From JAJPKK01 sp963787675 (GTDB taxonomy: Bacteria > Pseudomonadota > Alphaproteobacteria > Rhizobiales > Xanthobacteraceae), in NCBI GenBank assembly GCA_963787675.1, contig CAWBDV010000006.1, positions 1 to 64,000 on the forward strand: a stretch of 64,000 nucleotides of DNA, in the 5' to 3' direction. The notes under the pieces were generated by a model. It saw only the letters and a list, made by a program, of their open reading frames with translations, did no database searches and was not told the origin of the DNA. Below are positions 1 through 7,494 of the stretch, piece after piece. The number at the start of each line of letters is the position of its first letter. Position 1 is the first letter of the stretch. The position numbers and the translations under genes are program-made.

Positions 1-71
1 CGTTGATTTTGTTTGCGTCCGTTCCCGTTTCCGCCAGCGATACGGTGGGCAAGTTCGGACGGATTCCCTAA
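1..71 (+). CDS. Partial C-terminus of an unidentified protein
   Basis: An open frame enters from the left edge and stops with TAA at 69-71, giving about 22 residues ending in GKFGRIP. There is too little sequence to assign a function. It could be the last gene of the mobile element's left part, or flanking chromosome. That it is coding is inferred only from the open frame and a plausible C-terminus. Confidence 0.25.
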   Translation, partial: LILFASVPVSASDTVGKFGRIP

Positions 72-104
72 TTAACTGTTTGAAATTGCTATCATAATCA
101 GAAA

Positions 105-125
105 ATAGGGTATTGACTACCCTAT
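105..125. promoter_or_regulatory. Perfect inverted repeat, candidate operator
   Basis: ATAGGGTA and TACCCTAT form a perfect 8-bp inverted repeat around a 5-bp spacer (TTGAC), upstream of the small gene at 243. A one-mismatch half-site (AACCCTAT, 4076-4083) lies at the expected start of the AlpA-operon transcript, so one regulator may act at both places. Operator function is inferred. Confidence 0.4.
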
Positions 126-242
126 AAGCCATTGCCATCGTTCAGCTTTTTCGGTTTGACGACTGCCCGCGACTATGCAATTTTGAACACGGGGCGAAGA
201 GGAGCGCCGGAACGTTCCGGCGCATCGATTGGGGGACTCCAA

Positions 243-527
243 ATGACAAATGCTGTGGTTTTCGACAGAGGCCGCGTTCGCTTTGGGACCGACATGGAGC
301 CGAAATATCAGGCTGGCTACACCATCCATACCGAACCGCTCATGCCGCCCAAAGCCGACTCAGACGTTGTGTTGCATGACACGTCAGGCAACACGTTGAT
401 TTGGCGATTGGTCAAACATGGCAAGCTGTCTTGGACCGTTAGGCAGTTCAACCCGCCGAAGACCTACATGCTGCTAAAGTCCGAGTGGCCGCGCTGCGAC
501 CGAATTGTCTCGGTCATGTATCCCTGA
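243..527 (+). CDS. Small hypothetical protein of the mobile element
   Basis: The product is a 94-residue protein I do not recognise. The ATG at 243 is preferred over the upstream in-frame start at 132 because a GGGGGACT ribosome-binding sequence sits just before it. The protein is hydrophilic, with no signal peptide or membrane segment, and has several basic and tryptophan residues in its second half. A good hairpin terminator follows directly at 558-590, so the gene looks like a single transcription unit. Its place at the left edge of the element suggests an accessory or regulatory role, but no function can be assigned. Confidence 0.6.
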   Translation: MTNAVVFDRGRVRFGTDMEPKYQAGYTIHTEPLMPPKADSDVVLHDTSGNTLIWRLVKHGKLSWTVRQFNPPKTYMLLKSEWPRCDRIVSVMYP

Positions 528-557
528 CCGACATCCACACAAACAGGAGTCCCCGCT

Positions 558-590
558 CGGGTCGGCCTTTGGCCGGCCCGTTTGGCTTTT
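558..590 (+). terminator. Rho-independent terminator after the 243-527 gene
   Basis: CGGGTCGGCC pairs with GGCCGGCCCG (one G:T wobble) around a TTT loop and is followed by TTTGGCTTTT. It lies 31 bp after the stop codon of the preceding small gene. Confidence 0.65.
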
Positions 591-757
591 AGGCGCATAG
601 GAAAGGCGCCTATGTGTTTGCCCGGCCAAGGCACCTGAGTTAGCGGCCACGTCGTTTAAACGCATGGACGCCCATGCCTCACAGACTCCAGCTACGCGAT
701 TGACACGCAGTCGGGTGCCATGTTGGTTGTCGCCGGGGCGTATCGCGGGAGGGCGTA

Positions 758-991
758 ATGACCGACCTAATCGAATTCGAACGGATTGAAATAGCTGGCG
801 GCGAACGCCGTGGACACACGGTCTATGTGTGCCGGATAAAATCGGTACTCAATGAGCAATTGGTTGAATTGCAGGTGAAGATTGAGCTTCCCTACTCCGA
901 TAAAAAGCTTTCAGAGATTCGGCACGAAATTGCGAAAGCGATTCACGAAGCCACAAATCCCGCTCGGCTTGATTCGTCACGTTCTTACTAA
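758..991 (+). CDS. Small hypothetical protein of the mobile element
   Basis: A 77-residue protein with the ribosome-binding sequence GGGAGGGCG before the ATG. The middle and C-terminal parts (VELQVKIELPYSDKK, then an amphipathic helix) look like a folded alpha/beta protein. I do not recognise the family. Its 3' half is overlapped on the other strand by a second plausible ORF (849-1055), so one of the two may be spurious or the pair may be a true convergent overlap. Confidence 0.55.
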   Translation: MTDLIEFERIEIAGGERRGHTVYVCRIKSVLNEQLVELQVKIELPYSDKKLSEIRHEIAKAIHEATNPARLDSSRSY

Positions 992-1055
992 AGCCAGTTA
1001 GTCTGTCGAACACAATCAGGCTTCCGTCGATCGGTTGGATGATTTCAAACCTCAT
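849..1055 (-). CDS. Possible small protein overlapping the opposite-strand gene
   Basis: The ATG at 1055 is preceded by GGGAGTGC, and the N-terminus (MRFEIIQPIDGSLIVFDRL) looks like small hypothetical proteins seen in rhizobial genomes, from general recollection. The remainder is antisense to the 758-991 gene and has less protein-like composition. The start lies just beyond the terminator of the AlpA operon, so it would need its own promoter. Weakly supported. Confidence 0.3.
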   Translation of the reverse strand: MRFEIIQPIDGSLIVFDRLTGFSKNVTNQAERDLWLRESLSQFRAESLKAFYRSREAQSSPAIQPIAH

Positions 1056-1081
1056 AAAAAGCACTCCCAATTTAATTGCTC

Positions 1082-1112
1082 AAAAAGCCACTGGGTAGTT
1101 TTCGCCAGCGGC
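1082..1112 (-). terminator. Rho-independent terminator of the AlpA operon
   Basis: Read on the minus strand, GCCGCTGG pairs with CCAGTGGC (one wobble) around a 10-nt loop and is followed by TTTTT. It lies about 225 bp after the last gene of the leftward operon. I see no gene in 1113-1338. Confidence 0.6.
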
Positions 1113-1338
1113 TCGAAGAATTTGGGGTAGCGGCATCGGAAAAGGATAGTGGCCGGCCCGGTGCCGCCTTAACGCTGCCCCATCAGCGTCCGAAACCACC
1201 GGCCAAGGGAATTAGCTGCGTGAGATGGCGCGATTTGCGGATGTTCCCCAAACGGCCAAAGCTCGGGTCCGAATCGGCCTCTTTCTATCGCTGATACTCA
1301 CGCCTACCTGCGGAAAATCCCGAGCTTGGCCTGAAACT

Positions 1339-1791
1339 TTATGCGGCCATCCTCGCCGGCTGCGGTTCGTCAACGTTCGAAATCCACCGGACTTCACTCA
1401 CGTTGAGTCGCCGCTCTGTCGCAAGCACCAGCGCGAGCCGCCGGATGCGGCCCCAATTTTCGGAAACGAACCTGCGCGCTTCGGCAGCAACGGCAAACAA
1501 CGCGGGTTGATTTGCGATAGGAGCCATGGCGCTTTCCCATGCGTCATCGAGTCCGCTGCGCGACTGAGAAATCGCGCCAACCAAAGTCGACAGTGCGAGC
1601 GAGCGCGCCGTGCGGCGAACTTCCGGCGAACCATTGAACGCGGCCAGGGCACCGGACACATCGCGCTTGGCGCTCGCCAGCACGTCTTGCGGCCGTTCGA
1701 CGGACAGCGCCGCGACCCCGCCCGAAGTCGAGAGCGTGTAAACAGCGCGGCCGGCGATATAGAAGGCTGCGGGATTTCGGAACGCGCTCAT
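1339..1791 (-). CDS. Hypothetical protein, last gene of the AlpA operon
   Basis: A 150-residue, alanine-rich, largely helical protein of unknown function. The start at 1791 is set by an ATGA overlap with the stop codon of the preceding gene (1788-2210), a typical sign of translational coupling. A longer open frame extends upstream but only through the coding region of that gene. No signal peptide or catalytic motif is visible. It closes the operon that begins at the AlpA-type gene, so it is probably expressed together with it. Confidence 0.65.
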   Translation of the reverse strand: MSAFRNPAAFYIAGRAVYTLSTSGGVAALSVERPQDVLASAKRDVSGALAAFNGSPEVRRTARSLALSTLVGAISQSRSGLDDAWESAMAPIANQPALFAVAAEARRFVSENWGRIRRLALVLATERRLNVSEVRWISNVDEPQPARMAA

Positions 1792-2210
1792 GCCGCCAGC
1801 CCTACCCGCTGATTTAAGATCGCCATCACTCGGTCGACCGTGAGCACCTTGCGGCGTGTCAGTTCCTTCGCGAGCCGCGCTACCAGCGCAGCGCGGGCGT
1901 GCATGAACATCCGCCCCGCCCCGGTGATATGCTCCGGCAGCGGCGCCCAAAAAATCATTGCTTCTCGCAACTTCCGGGCAGGCTTCGATTGTTTAAACGC
2001 CTCGTAACCGATGAGCAGACTGCGCACGTCCCAATCGTAGGTCTTCGGGTCGGCGGCATAGCAGCGAGTTGTCGCATCCCATTCTTTCAGGGCTTGCGAG
2101 ATGACGCCCGGCGGGTCCGTGACATCCAAAACCATGAAGTACGGTCGTCCGGCCAGGACGCGATGTGCGGCGCGAGCCGCGATGAACGCGGCAACGTTTT
2201 TGAAGATCAC
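1788..2210 (-). CDS. Hypothetical protein of the AlpA operon
   Basis: A 140-residue protein. The GTG at 2210 overlaps the TGA of the upstream gene (GTGA), and its own stop overlaps the next ATG, so it is coupled on both sides. The N-terminus is helical and alanine-rich; the central part has tryptophans and acidic residues (KEWDATTRCY, KTYDWDVRSL). I cannot assign a family. The tight packing with its neighbours suggests the three downstream products work together. Confidence 0.65.
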   Translation of the reverse strand: MIFKNVAAFIAARAAHRVLAGRPYFMVLDVTDPPGVISQALKEWDATTRCYAADPKTYDWDVRSLLIGYEAFKQSKPARKLREAMIFWAPLPEHITGAGRMFMHARAALVARLAKELTRRKVLTVDRVMAILNQRVGLAA

Positions 2211-3103
2211 AGCACGCCCCACGACTTGACCAAATCGCGCCACGGCTTGCCTGCATCCGGGCCAGGAACGATGGTGCGTGCGTCCTCGCTGTCCGCAAGC
2301 GCCGGCAATCCGAACAGCGGAAATTCGACGTGTTTCACAGTGCCGGTGAGATCGAGATAGGCTCGCATACCGAACAGCTTTTTGAGTATTGGCCGAACGG
2401 TCGCGATGGCTTCCAGATATTCCGGCACCATTTCGTTTGCCGCTTCACGAACTGCGTCTTCGACAAAGTTTGGCTGGCGTTCGCGAAGTCTTTCAAGTTG
2501 GATTTGTTTAATCGCGATCTTGTCGGAAACGTCGTTTAAGGCGACACGCGCGACATCTGCTTTGTGAGCCGCAGCGTCAATCTCAGCGTCGATCGAGCGG
2601 CGCTGCACTACGTCGAAGCCCGGCGACCCGGCTTCACGCTGGCCAAAGCTGGTGATGGCTTCAAGGAGCCGTGCGGCCTGCTCTTGCAAGAGCCCACGTC
2701 GATTCGCCTCCGCAGCGACGGGAGCCTCAATGGTGGCTTCCAAGCGAGCGCGCACCGCTTCAAGGTTTGCGAGTTCGTCGGCCGTTGACCGCATCCACAC
2801 TAGAAAGCGCGCCAGCCGAGCGCGCATCGGCTTCATGCCCTTGGTGTCGGCCTTGATGCTGGCCGGCGGCTCGCCGTCATCATAGTCGCGTAACGCTCGT
2901 GCGCGAAACGCTTCACCGGCCCGCTGCGCTTCGCTTGCCGCCGCTTCCGCTGCCGTCTGGCCGGTACGAAGTTTGCGATTGAAGTCCGCAGCGGCAGCAC
3001 GTTGCCGGTCGCTGCTTCCATCGCCCCTCAAAACGGCAGCGGTAAAATCAATTTCGCCCTGACGCACAGCATCGTGATTGCGCTGAAATGTTTCGAACGA
3101 CAT
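2207..3103 (-). CDS. Hypothetical helical/coiled-coil protein
   Basis: A 298-residue protein rich in Ala, Glu and Arg. Residues about 40-230 have the heptad-like pattern expected of long helices or coiled coils, followed by a short C-terminal domain ending in KSWGVL. There is no membrane segment, signal peptide or nucleotide-binding motif. It is the largest protein in the AlpA-led operon and overlaps the next gene by 4 bp. A structural, scaffold or DNA-associated role is possible but not shown by sequence. Confidence 0.7.
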   Translation of the reverse strand: MSFETFQRNHDAVRQGEIDFTAAVLRGDGSSDRQRAAAADFNRKLRTGQTAAEAAASEAQRAGEAFRARALRDYDDGEPPASIKADTKGMKPMRARLARFLVWMRSTADELANLEAVRARLEATIEAPVAAEANRRGLLQEQAARLLEAITSFGQREAGSPGFDVVQRRSIDAEIDAAAHKADVARVALNDVSDKIAIKQIQLERLRERQPNFVEDAVREAANEMVPEYLEAIATVRPILKKLFGMRAYLDLTGTVKHVEFPLFGLPALADSEDARTIVPGPDAGKPWRDLVKSWGVL

Positions 3104-3146
3104 TAGTACAAATCCTTTTGGGTGTTTCGGAGTTTTGGTTTATGGG

Positions 3147-3383
3147 TTAGGCGATGAACTGTTTATATTCCTCTTTAAATTCCATCCGTTTTTCGACGCT
3201 CCAACCGGTGATCTTCAAAGCCTTGTCGAGTGCTGCAATTGGAATCTTGCCGTCTGACCGCATAGGCACACCGGCCCGGACACATAAGTCTCGAACGGTC
3301 AAGGTCGGTTTCGCGGCGGCGTGGAGTCGTTGGGCCGCCTCGCTATCGGCGATTGCGCGGATGTTAGGAAACGGGGTTTTCAT
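3147..3383 (-). CDS. Small hypothetical protein, possibly DNA-binding
   Basis: A 78-residue protein with a central helix-turn-helix-like stretch (LTVRDLCVRAGVPMRSDG) and a charged C-terminal helix. AAGGCAAAGAG precedes the ATG. It sits third in the AlpA operon, consistent with a small regulator or structural accessory, but the helix-turn-helix reading is by eye only. Confidence 0.6.
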   Translation of the reverse strand: MKTPFPNIRAIADSEAAQRLHAAAKPTLTVRDLCVRAGVPMRSDGKIPIAALDKALKITGWSVEKRMEFKEEYKQFIA

Positions 3384-3401
3384 AACTCTTTGCCTTTTGG
3401 T

Positions 3402-3575
3402 TTAGAAGAGTCCGGCTTCACGCAATTCGACACGTTCAAGGGCTTTGTGGAGCGCTGCCGAGCGCAATCGCTTGCCCGGAGGCGGGGCTTCGAGCCCGAG
3501 TGGTCGAGCAAATCGGCAAGGTGTTTGGGAATATGCTTCACGATTATCGCCCCCGTGCAGCGAGCTTCGAGACAT
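3402..3575 (-). CDS. 57-aa ORF overlapping the 3' end of the AlpA-type gene
   Basis: This frame starts with ATG at 3575 inside the AlpA-type gene and stops with TAA at 3402, filling the otherwise empty gap before the next gene. The C-terminal part (ALHKALERVELREAGLF) is clearly amphipathic and protein-like; the N-terminal third is less so. No strong ribosome-binding site is visible, so translation would rely on coupling to the upstream gene. Function unknown. Confidence 0.4.
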   Translation of the reverse strand: MSRSSLHGGDNREAYSQTPCRFARPLGLEAPPPGKRLRSAALHKALERVELREAGLF

Positions 3576-3738
3576 GCGCCTCGATTTCGGATGCGATCCA
3601 GCCGACCGAACGTGGACCTAATTTCACCCGGCGGGGGAATTGGCCGGCTGCTTCAAGGCGGTAAAGGCTGCTTGGCGAGTAGGCAACGCCGCGATCTCGA
3701 AGTTCGGGATAACGAAGAAATCGAATTTGGTTGGTCAT
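3544..3738 (-). CDS. alpA: AlpA-family phage/satellite transcriptional regulator
   Basis: A 64-residue protein of the AlpA/excisionase-like winged-helix type. It shows the usual order: an RFLRYPELRDRG start, then SPSSLYRLEAAGQFPRRVKL, then VGWIASEIEAHVSK. The ATG at 3738 follows AGGAG; the longer open frame upstream is not needed. AlpA proteins activate or repress genes of prophages and phage satellites and can control excision. It is the first gene of a leftward operon driven by the strong promoter at 4090-4119. Family assignment comes from the motif order; its targets are unknown, though the palindrome at 105-125 is a candidate. Confidence 0.85.
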   Translation of the reverse strand: MTNQIRFLRYPELRDRGVAYSPSSLYRLEAAGQFPRRVKLGPRSVGWIASEIEAHVSKLAARGR

Positions 3739-4089
3739 GTATGTGTGCTCCTGTGAGGGGTGAACGCCCCGACAAGCATGCCGGGCGCGTTCCTCTTGAT
3801 GCGTCCAAAGACGCGGATAGGGCGACGCGGATGCGCCGCCGATTTGTGGTGTTTTTTTGAAGCGATGCCGCGCGTCCTTTCGGGACACTTCGACCAAGGG
3901 CCGGTTCAGCCTCTACCCGGTCACTTGTCAGACTCGGGTGCGGCTCGCGCCACCCCGACTCCTCGCCGGGGGACCAGTCTCCCACAGGGGCCTAACGGTC
4001 CCCATGCTGGCTTGCACGATGTTAGCGCGTCGTAATCGCGACGGTTTTGAGCAAGAGAAAAACCAATAAAAACTCAACCCTATAACATT

Positions 4090-4119
4090 AGGATAGCACA
4101 ATCATCTGTGGTTTGTCAA
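4090..4119 (-). promoter_or_regulatory. Sigma-70-type promoter for the AlpA operon
   Basis: On the minus strand TTGACA (4114-4119) is followed by an 18-bp spacer and TATCCT (4090-4095). A predicted start near 4083 leaves a leader of about 345 nt before alpA. The half-site AACCCTAT (4076-4083) lies at the start point and could be an operator. The rest of 3739-4381 contains no convincing gene. Confidence 0.6.
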
Positions 4120-4223
4120 GTCTTATCATAAGCGCCGATAGTATATCGCAGTATGCAAATAAGTATTCAAATCACGGACGATCATCCCTTTGATCTCAAT
4201 TACTTGGAAGGATCATGTATAGA

Positions 4224-4241
4224 GGGATTTGTATAATGATC
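4224..4241. repeat. 18-bp motif shared with 11683-11700
   Basis: GGGATTTGTATAATGATC here matches GGGATTTCCATAATGATC at 11683-11700 at 16 of 18 positions, in the same orientation, 7.5 kb apart inside the element. Both copies lie in A+T-rich intergenic DNA, suggesting a binding site for an element-encoded protein. Confidence 0.45.
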
Positions 4242-4381
4242 TCGATTTGCCAGTGTTACCCGAACGCAACAGTGCCGAAGATTATTGGCCGGAGTGAGAG
4301 GATTCACCGAATCACCGCGACCCGAGCCACTTTGGCGGCCCATTAGCGTAGGACAGCGTCATGGCCCGTAGTGCGTGGCTC

Positions 4382-4672
4382 CTACTTCGCATTCGGCCCT
4401 GGTGTAAGCGTGGGCGGCGCTGACGGCACGCGGATACTTTTTGCCTGTAGCGCCTTCTCTCCGTGCTCTGCCGCGCTTGGCGCCCCCGGATGAGCGAGTT
4501 CCTCAGTGCACCGGAGAGTGGGCGGATTTCCGCAGACCTTTCCGATGTTGGCCCAACCGACACACTTTCCATCAGGGCCTCGATAACCGGGACCACCCTT
4601 CTCACCACAAGCCGCCAAAGCCGACACTACGGAACTCGCCGTCAAAGCGGCAGCGACAAGAATTGCGCGCAT
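4382..4672 (-). CDS. Small exported Cys-containing protein (cargo)
   Basis: A 96-residue protein whose first 20 residues form a signal peptide (MRAILVAAALTASSVVSALA) with cleavage expected after ALA. The mature part begins with ACGEKGGPGYRGPDGKC and has four cysteines in the first 35 mature residues, likely two disulfides. The ATG at 4672 follows GGGAGGGTCGAGG and is preferred to the one 18 bp upstream. It is divergent from the thermonuclease gene at 4774. Secreted proteins of this kind are not part of a replication module, so I regard it as cargo. Function unknown. Confidence 0.65.
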   Translation of the reverse strand: MRAILVAAALTASSVVSALAACGEKGGPGYRGPDGKCVGWANIGKVCGNPPTLRCTEELAHPGAPSAAEHGEKALQAKSIRVPSAPPTLTPGPNAK

Positions 4673-4773
4673 AACCTCGACCCTCCCCATCCCGATTCAA
4701 TCGGACGGAATTGCTCATTGCAACAGCGCTCCCAATTGCCTCATGCTATACTAAACTCACGGCGGCCGGGACG

Positions 4774-5503
4774 ATGGCACGTAAATCTTTCTACGCAGCG
4801 TTGCTGGCAGTCTTCATCTGCACCAACGCACTCGCCGCCGAGCAGACTGGCATTCCATACGTCGGCGACGGCGACACTATAACCATCGCCAACACTAAAA
4901 TCAGGCTCCAAGGCATCGACGCGCCTGAGACGGATCAAATCTGCTTAGACGAGAGCGGCGCGCGGTGGACGTGCGGTATAGAGGCCCGCAATCGACTAGC
5001 GGCCCATATCGGGAGCCGAGAAGTCAGGTGCCGCCTTGATGACGTTGATCGCTATGGGCGTTCACTTGCGAGATGCACGGTCGACGGGCAAGAATCTGAA
5101 CGAATGGATGGTCCGCGAAGGTTGGGCGCTCGCGTATGTGCAGTATTCGCGATCCTATGTTGAGATGGAATCGGATGCGCGAGCAAATCGCCGTGGCTTA
5201 TGGCGCGGTGCATTTGTCGCGCCTTGGGATTGGCGTCATCGCACTGAAAAGACCGTTGTGTTAGGAGCGTTATCAGTTCCTGTGAGCGCGAAAAGCGAAT
5301 TGCTCGCGCCAGCTTCGTCGGCCGGTTCGCCATCACCCGAATGCATCATAAAAGGTAACGTCAACCGGTCGGGCGAGCGCATCTACCATACGCCGGGACA
5401 GTTTGCTTATTCGCAAATCGACATGACAAAGGGCGGAGGTCGCCGTTGGTTCTGTTCGCCTGAGGAAGCGGAAGCCGCCGGCTGGCGACGGGCTAAGCGT
5501 TGA
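4774..5503 (+). pseudogene. Exported thermonuclease (SNase-like), frameshifted
   Basis: The N-terminal part (4774-about 5090) has a signal peptide and SNase-fold motifs: VGDGDTI, then RLQGIDAPETDQ, then DRYGRSLARC. The remainder (NLNEWMVREGWALAY to a C-terminal SPEEAEAAGW motif) continues in the +1 frame. Deleting one base near 5091 (in GGGCAAGAATC) restores one protein of about 242 residues. SNase-like enzymes are Ca-dependent secreted nucleases cleaving DNA and RNA. The C-terminal extension resembles the short cysteine-containing tail seen after some thermonuclease domains. Either the gene is truly broken or the base is a sequencing error; both halves otherwise look intact. Confidence 0.75.
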
Positions 5504-5549
5504 CTCTGAGGCAGGTTTTGATGCGGGGCGAGAGATAAGGAAGTGGGAA

Positions 5550-7289
5550 ATGTCCAAGTCCTGGATTGTTTACACCATCGCGCTGCTTGTCGTCGGTCCC
5601 GCAGCATCACGTTACGCACTCGCGGCGAACGAATTGCGGTTACCAGCAGGCGCTGTGATTTGCCGGGATAAGCAGCGCGCGCTCGATTACGCTCGTCAAC
5701 ACTCAGACTTCCTGCCAGACCCAGCCTTTCAATGCTATCCGCTCGCTCCTGGCGCGAAGGTGTATGAGATGCAACAAATCGCAGCAAACGTCCGGGGTCG
5801 ACGCATCGTTGCGGTACAGGTTTCGCAGTCGACGTTCGCGCCTTTCGTGGGTTACACCTTCATTGAAGGCGTTGCCACCCCACGTGTAGCAAGTAAACCG
5901 CCGGGACAGCGGCCACCAACTCCACAGGCGGCATCTGAGCCTGCTGCCGTGCGGCCATCTGGCTCAGTGCTCGCGGTGATGCCTCCCCCGGCTCCACAAC
6001 CAACTCAGCCCGTCAAACCGGTCCCGAAGGCCACTATGATTGGACGCGGCAAAGCAAAAATATGTGCGACAGTCGACATAAAATTCGACACGTTCCGGGA
6101 AATCAAGCTGCCCGCAACTATCATCTTCGGAGACTCTGGCCGGTTGACCGGCGACATTCGCACCGCGTCGGTTGACACCGTCGGCGAGCGGAAACCTGCT
6201 GCATTCATCACAACTGACCCCATCACGCTCACCAAACAAAGTCCATGCGCAGAAGTCGGCGCGAGAATGCTCATATCCACCTTGTGGACCGAACCAAGTG
6301 CTCTTGCATCAGAGGGCCACAGGTGGGATATCGAAGACATTCTTGATTATCCGATCCCAGTCGACAAACCGCCCATAGAAATTGGCGAGCTTATCGATGA
6401 CGTAAGCATACGCGGCGTTCTGCTGACCGATATTGGAGACCCGTTGACGCTCCCAAAAGAGGAAACTGACGATGCGGCGACCAACGCTGCCAGGTGCTTG
6501 GCGGAGGCCCAAAAGATCGCCGCTCATGAGAAGGCGACCATCGAAAGGCAAACCAGCGTTGTTGTGATTATGCAACACCGGGACGCGGCGGAAATGTCTT
6601 TCGGGTGCGTCAATTCGAGTTTGAAACCTGACTTGTACTTTGCATGGGATCGTCAGGCAAAGCCGCCCGCAGCCACCGTCAAGCTCATTGCAAGCGCGGG
6701 TGAATATCTAACCGGCGCATCGTCCGATGAATTGAAACAAGAGTTGGCGAAATGCGTGACGGAAGCTCTAAAGCCCAAGTCTAACGAGCTTGCCGAACGC
6801 GAATCCAGGGGCGTCAAAATCGAGTGCCAAGCTTTTGCTCGCGATGGCGGCGGCGGCTCCGCAACAGTTTATAGGAGGTTCGGCGCCTCCCCGGCTCACG
6901 AAGCGCCGACGGCGGAGGTACAAGCTATGATGCAACGCGCCACGGCAGCGCTCAAAGCCAGTGGGGACGCGAAGGCTTTGAAGGCAGTGGAATTTGCCAA
7001 ATGGTGGTTGGACCCCCAAATCCCAACGAAAGTTAAGACGTTCATGATGATCTCGGCACGCATCCATGCCCTCTCTGAACGCTGCCCGACTTGGAAACGA
7101 AACAACGCAGTGATCGAAGATGCGGCAACCTCCGCCGGCGTTTCGGCACAGGACATTCAACCGGGAGGAAAATATTATACGTCGTTAATGGAAATCATGA
7201 TCGAAATGAGGAAGGGTACCGCAGGCGAGAGCCGTACAGAAGCCTGTGAAATCGCAAGAAAAACCTATGGCGATATGAACGCCAATTAG
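5550..7289 (+). CDS. Large exported protein of unknown function (cargo)
   Basis: A 579-residue protein with an N-terminal signal peptide (residues 1-25, ending ALAA). Residues about 30-110 form a first small domain (AGAVICRDKQRALDYARQH), followed by a Pro/Ala-rich linker (about 110-165) and a large C-terminal region with spaced cysteines. I recognise no family. It lies 46 bp after the thermonuclease gene in the same direction and may be cotranscribed with it. Export plus the nuclease neighbour suggests a periplasmic or secreted activity carried as cargo by the element. Confidence 0.75.
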   Translation: MSKSWIVYTIALLVVGPAASRYALAANELRLPAGAVICRDKQRALDYARQHSDFLPDPAFQCYPLAPGAKVYEMQQIAANVRGRRIVAVQVSQSTFAPFVGYTFIEGVATPRVASKPPGQRPPTPQAASEPAAVRPSGSVLAVMPPPAPQPTQPVKPVPKATMIGRGKAKICATVDIKFDTFREIKLPATIIFGDSGRLTGDIRTASVDTVGERKPAAFITTDPITLTKQSPCAEVGARMLISTLWTEPSALASEGHRWDIEDILDYPIPVDKPPIEIGELIDDVSIRGVLLTDIGDPLTLPKEETDDAATNAARCLAEAQKIAAHEKATIERQTSVVVIMQHRDAAEMSFGCVNSSLKPDLYFAWDRQAKPPAATVKLIASAGEYLTGASSDELKQELAKCVTEALKPKSNELAERESRGVKIECQAFARDGGGGSATVYRRFGASPAHEAPTAEVQAMMQRATAALKASGDAKALKAVEFAKWWLDPQIPTKVKTFMMISARIHALSERCPTWKRNNAVIEDAATSAGVSAQDIQPGGKYYTSLMEIMIEMRKGTAGESRTEACEIARKTYGDMNAN

Positions 7290-7494
7290 CGAGTTTTGGA
7301 ATGCCTCTTTCGTTCAGCACCGCTGCAATGGTCCGCAGCGACGGGTCGGTGGTGCGTCATTCTCTGTTGAAGGGTTAAGGGAGAGCCGGGGGCTAACCGG
7401 CCCTCCCTATTGCCGCCCGGCGTGGCGTCCGAGCGGCGACCGATCCCCCAGAAAGCAAAAAACGGGGGTCGGGAAAGTGTGGAATCCTTGGCCC

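Noticed and set aside
1..130. attL copy matching the right-end repeat GCCGGGAACA
   Set aside because: No match was found; the left end probably lies outside the window.
4957..5095. Programmed frameshifting in the thermonuclease gene
   Set aside because: No slippery heptamer or downstream structure is evident, and similar one-base shifts occur in unrelated genes of the window; error or mutation is simpler.
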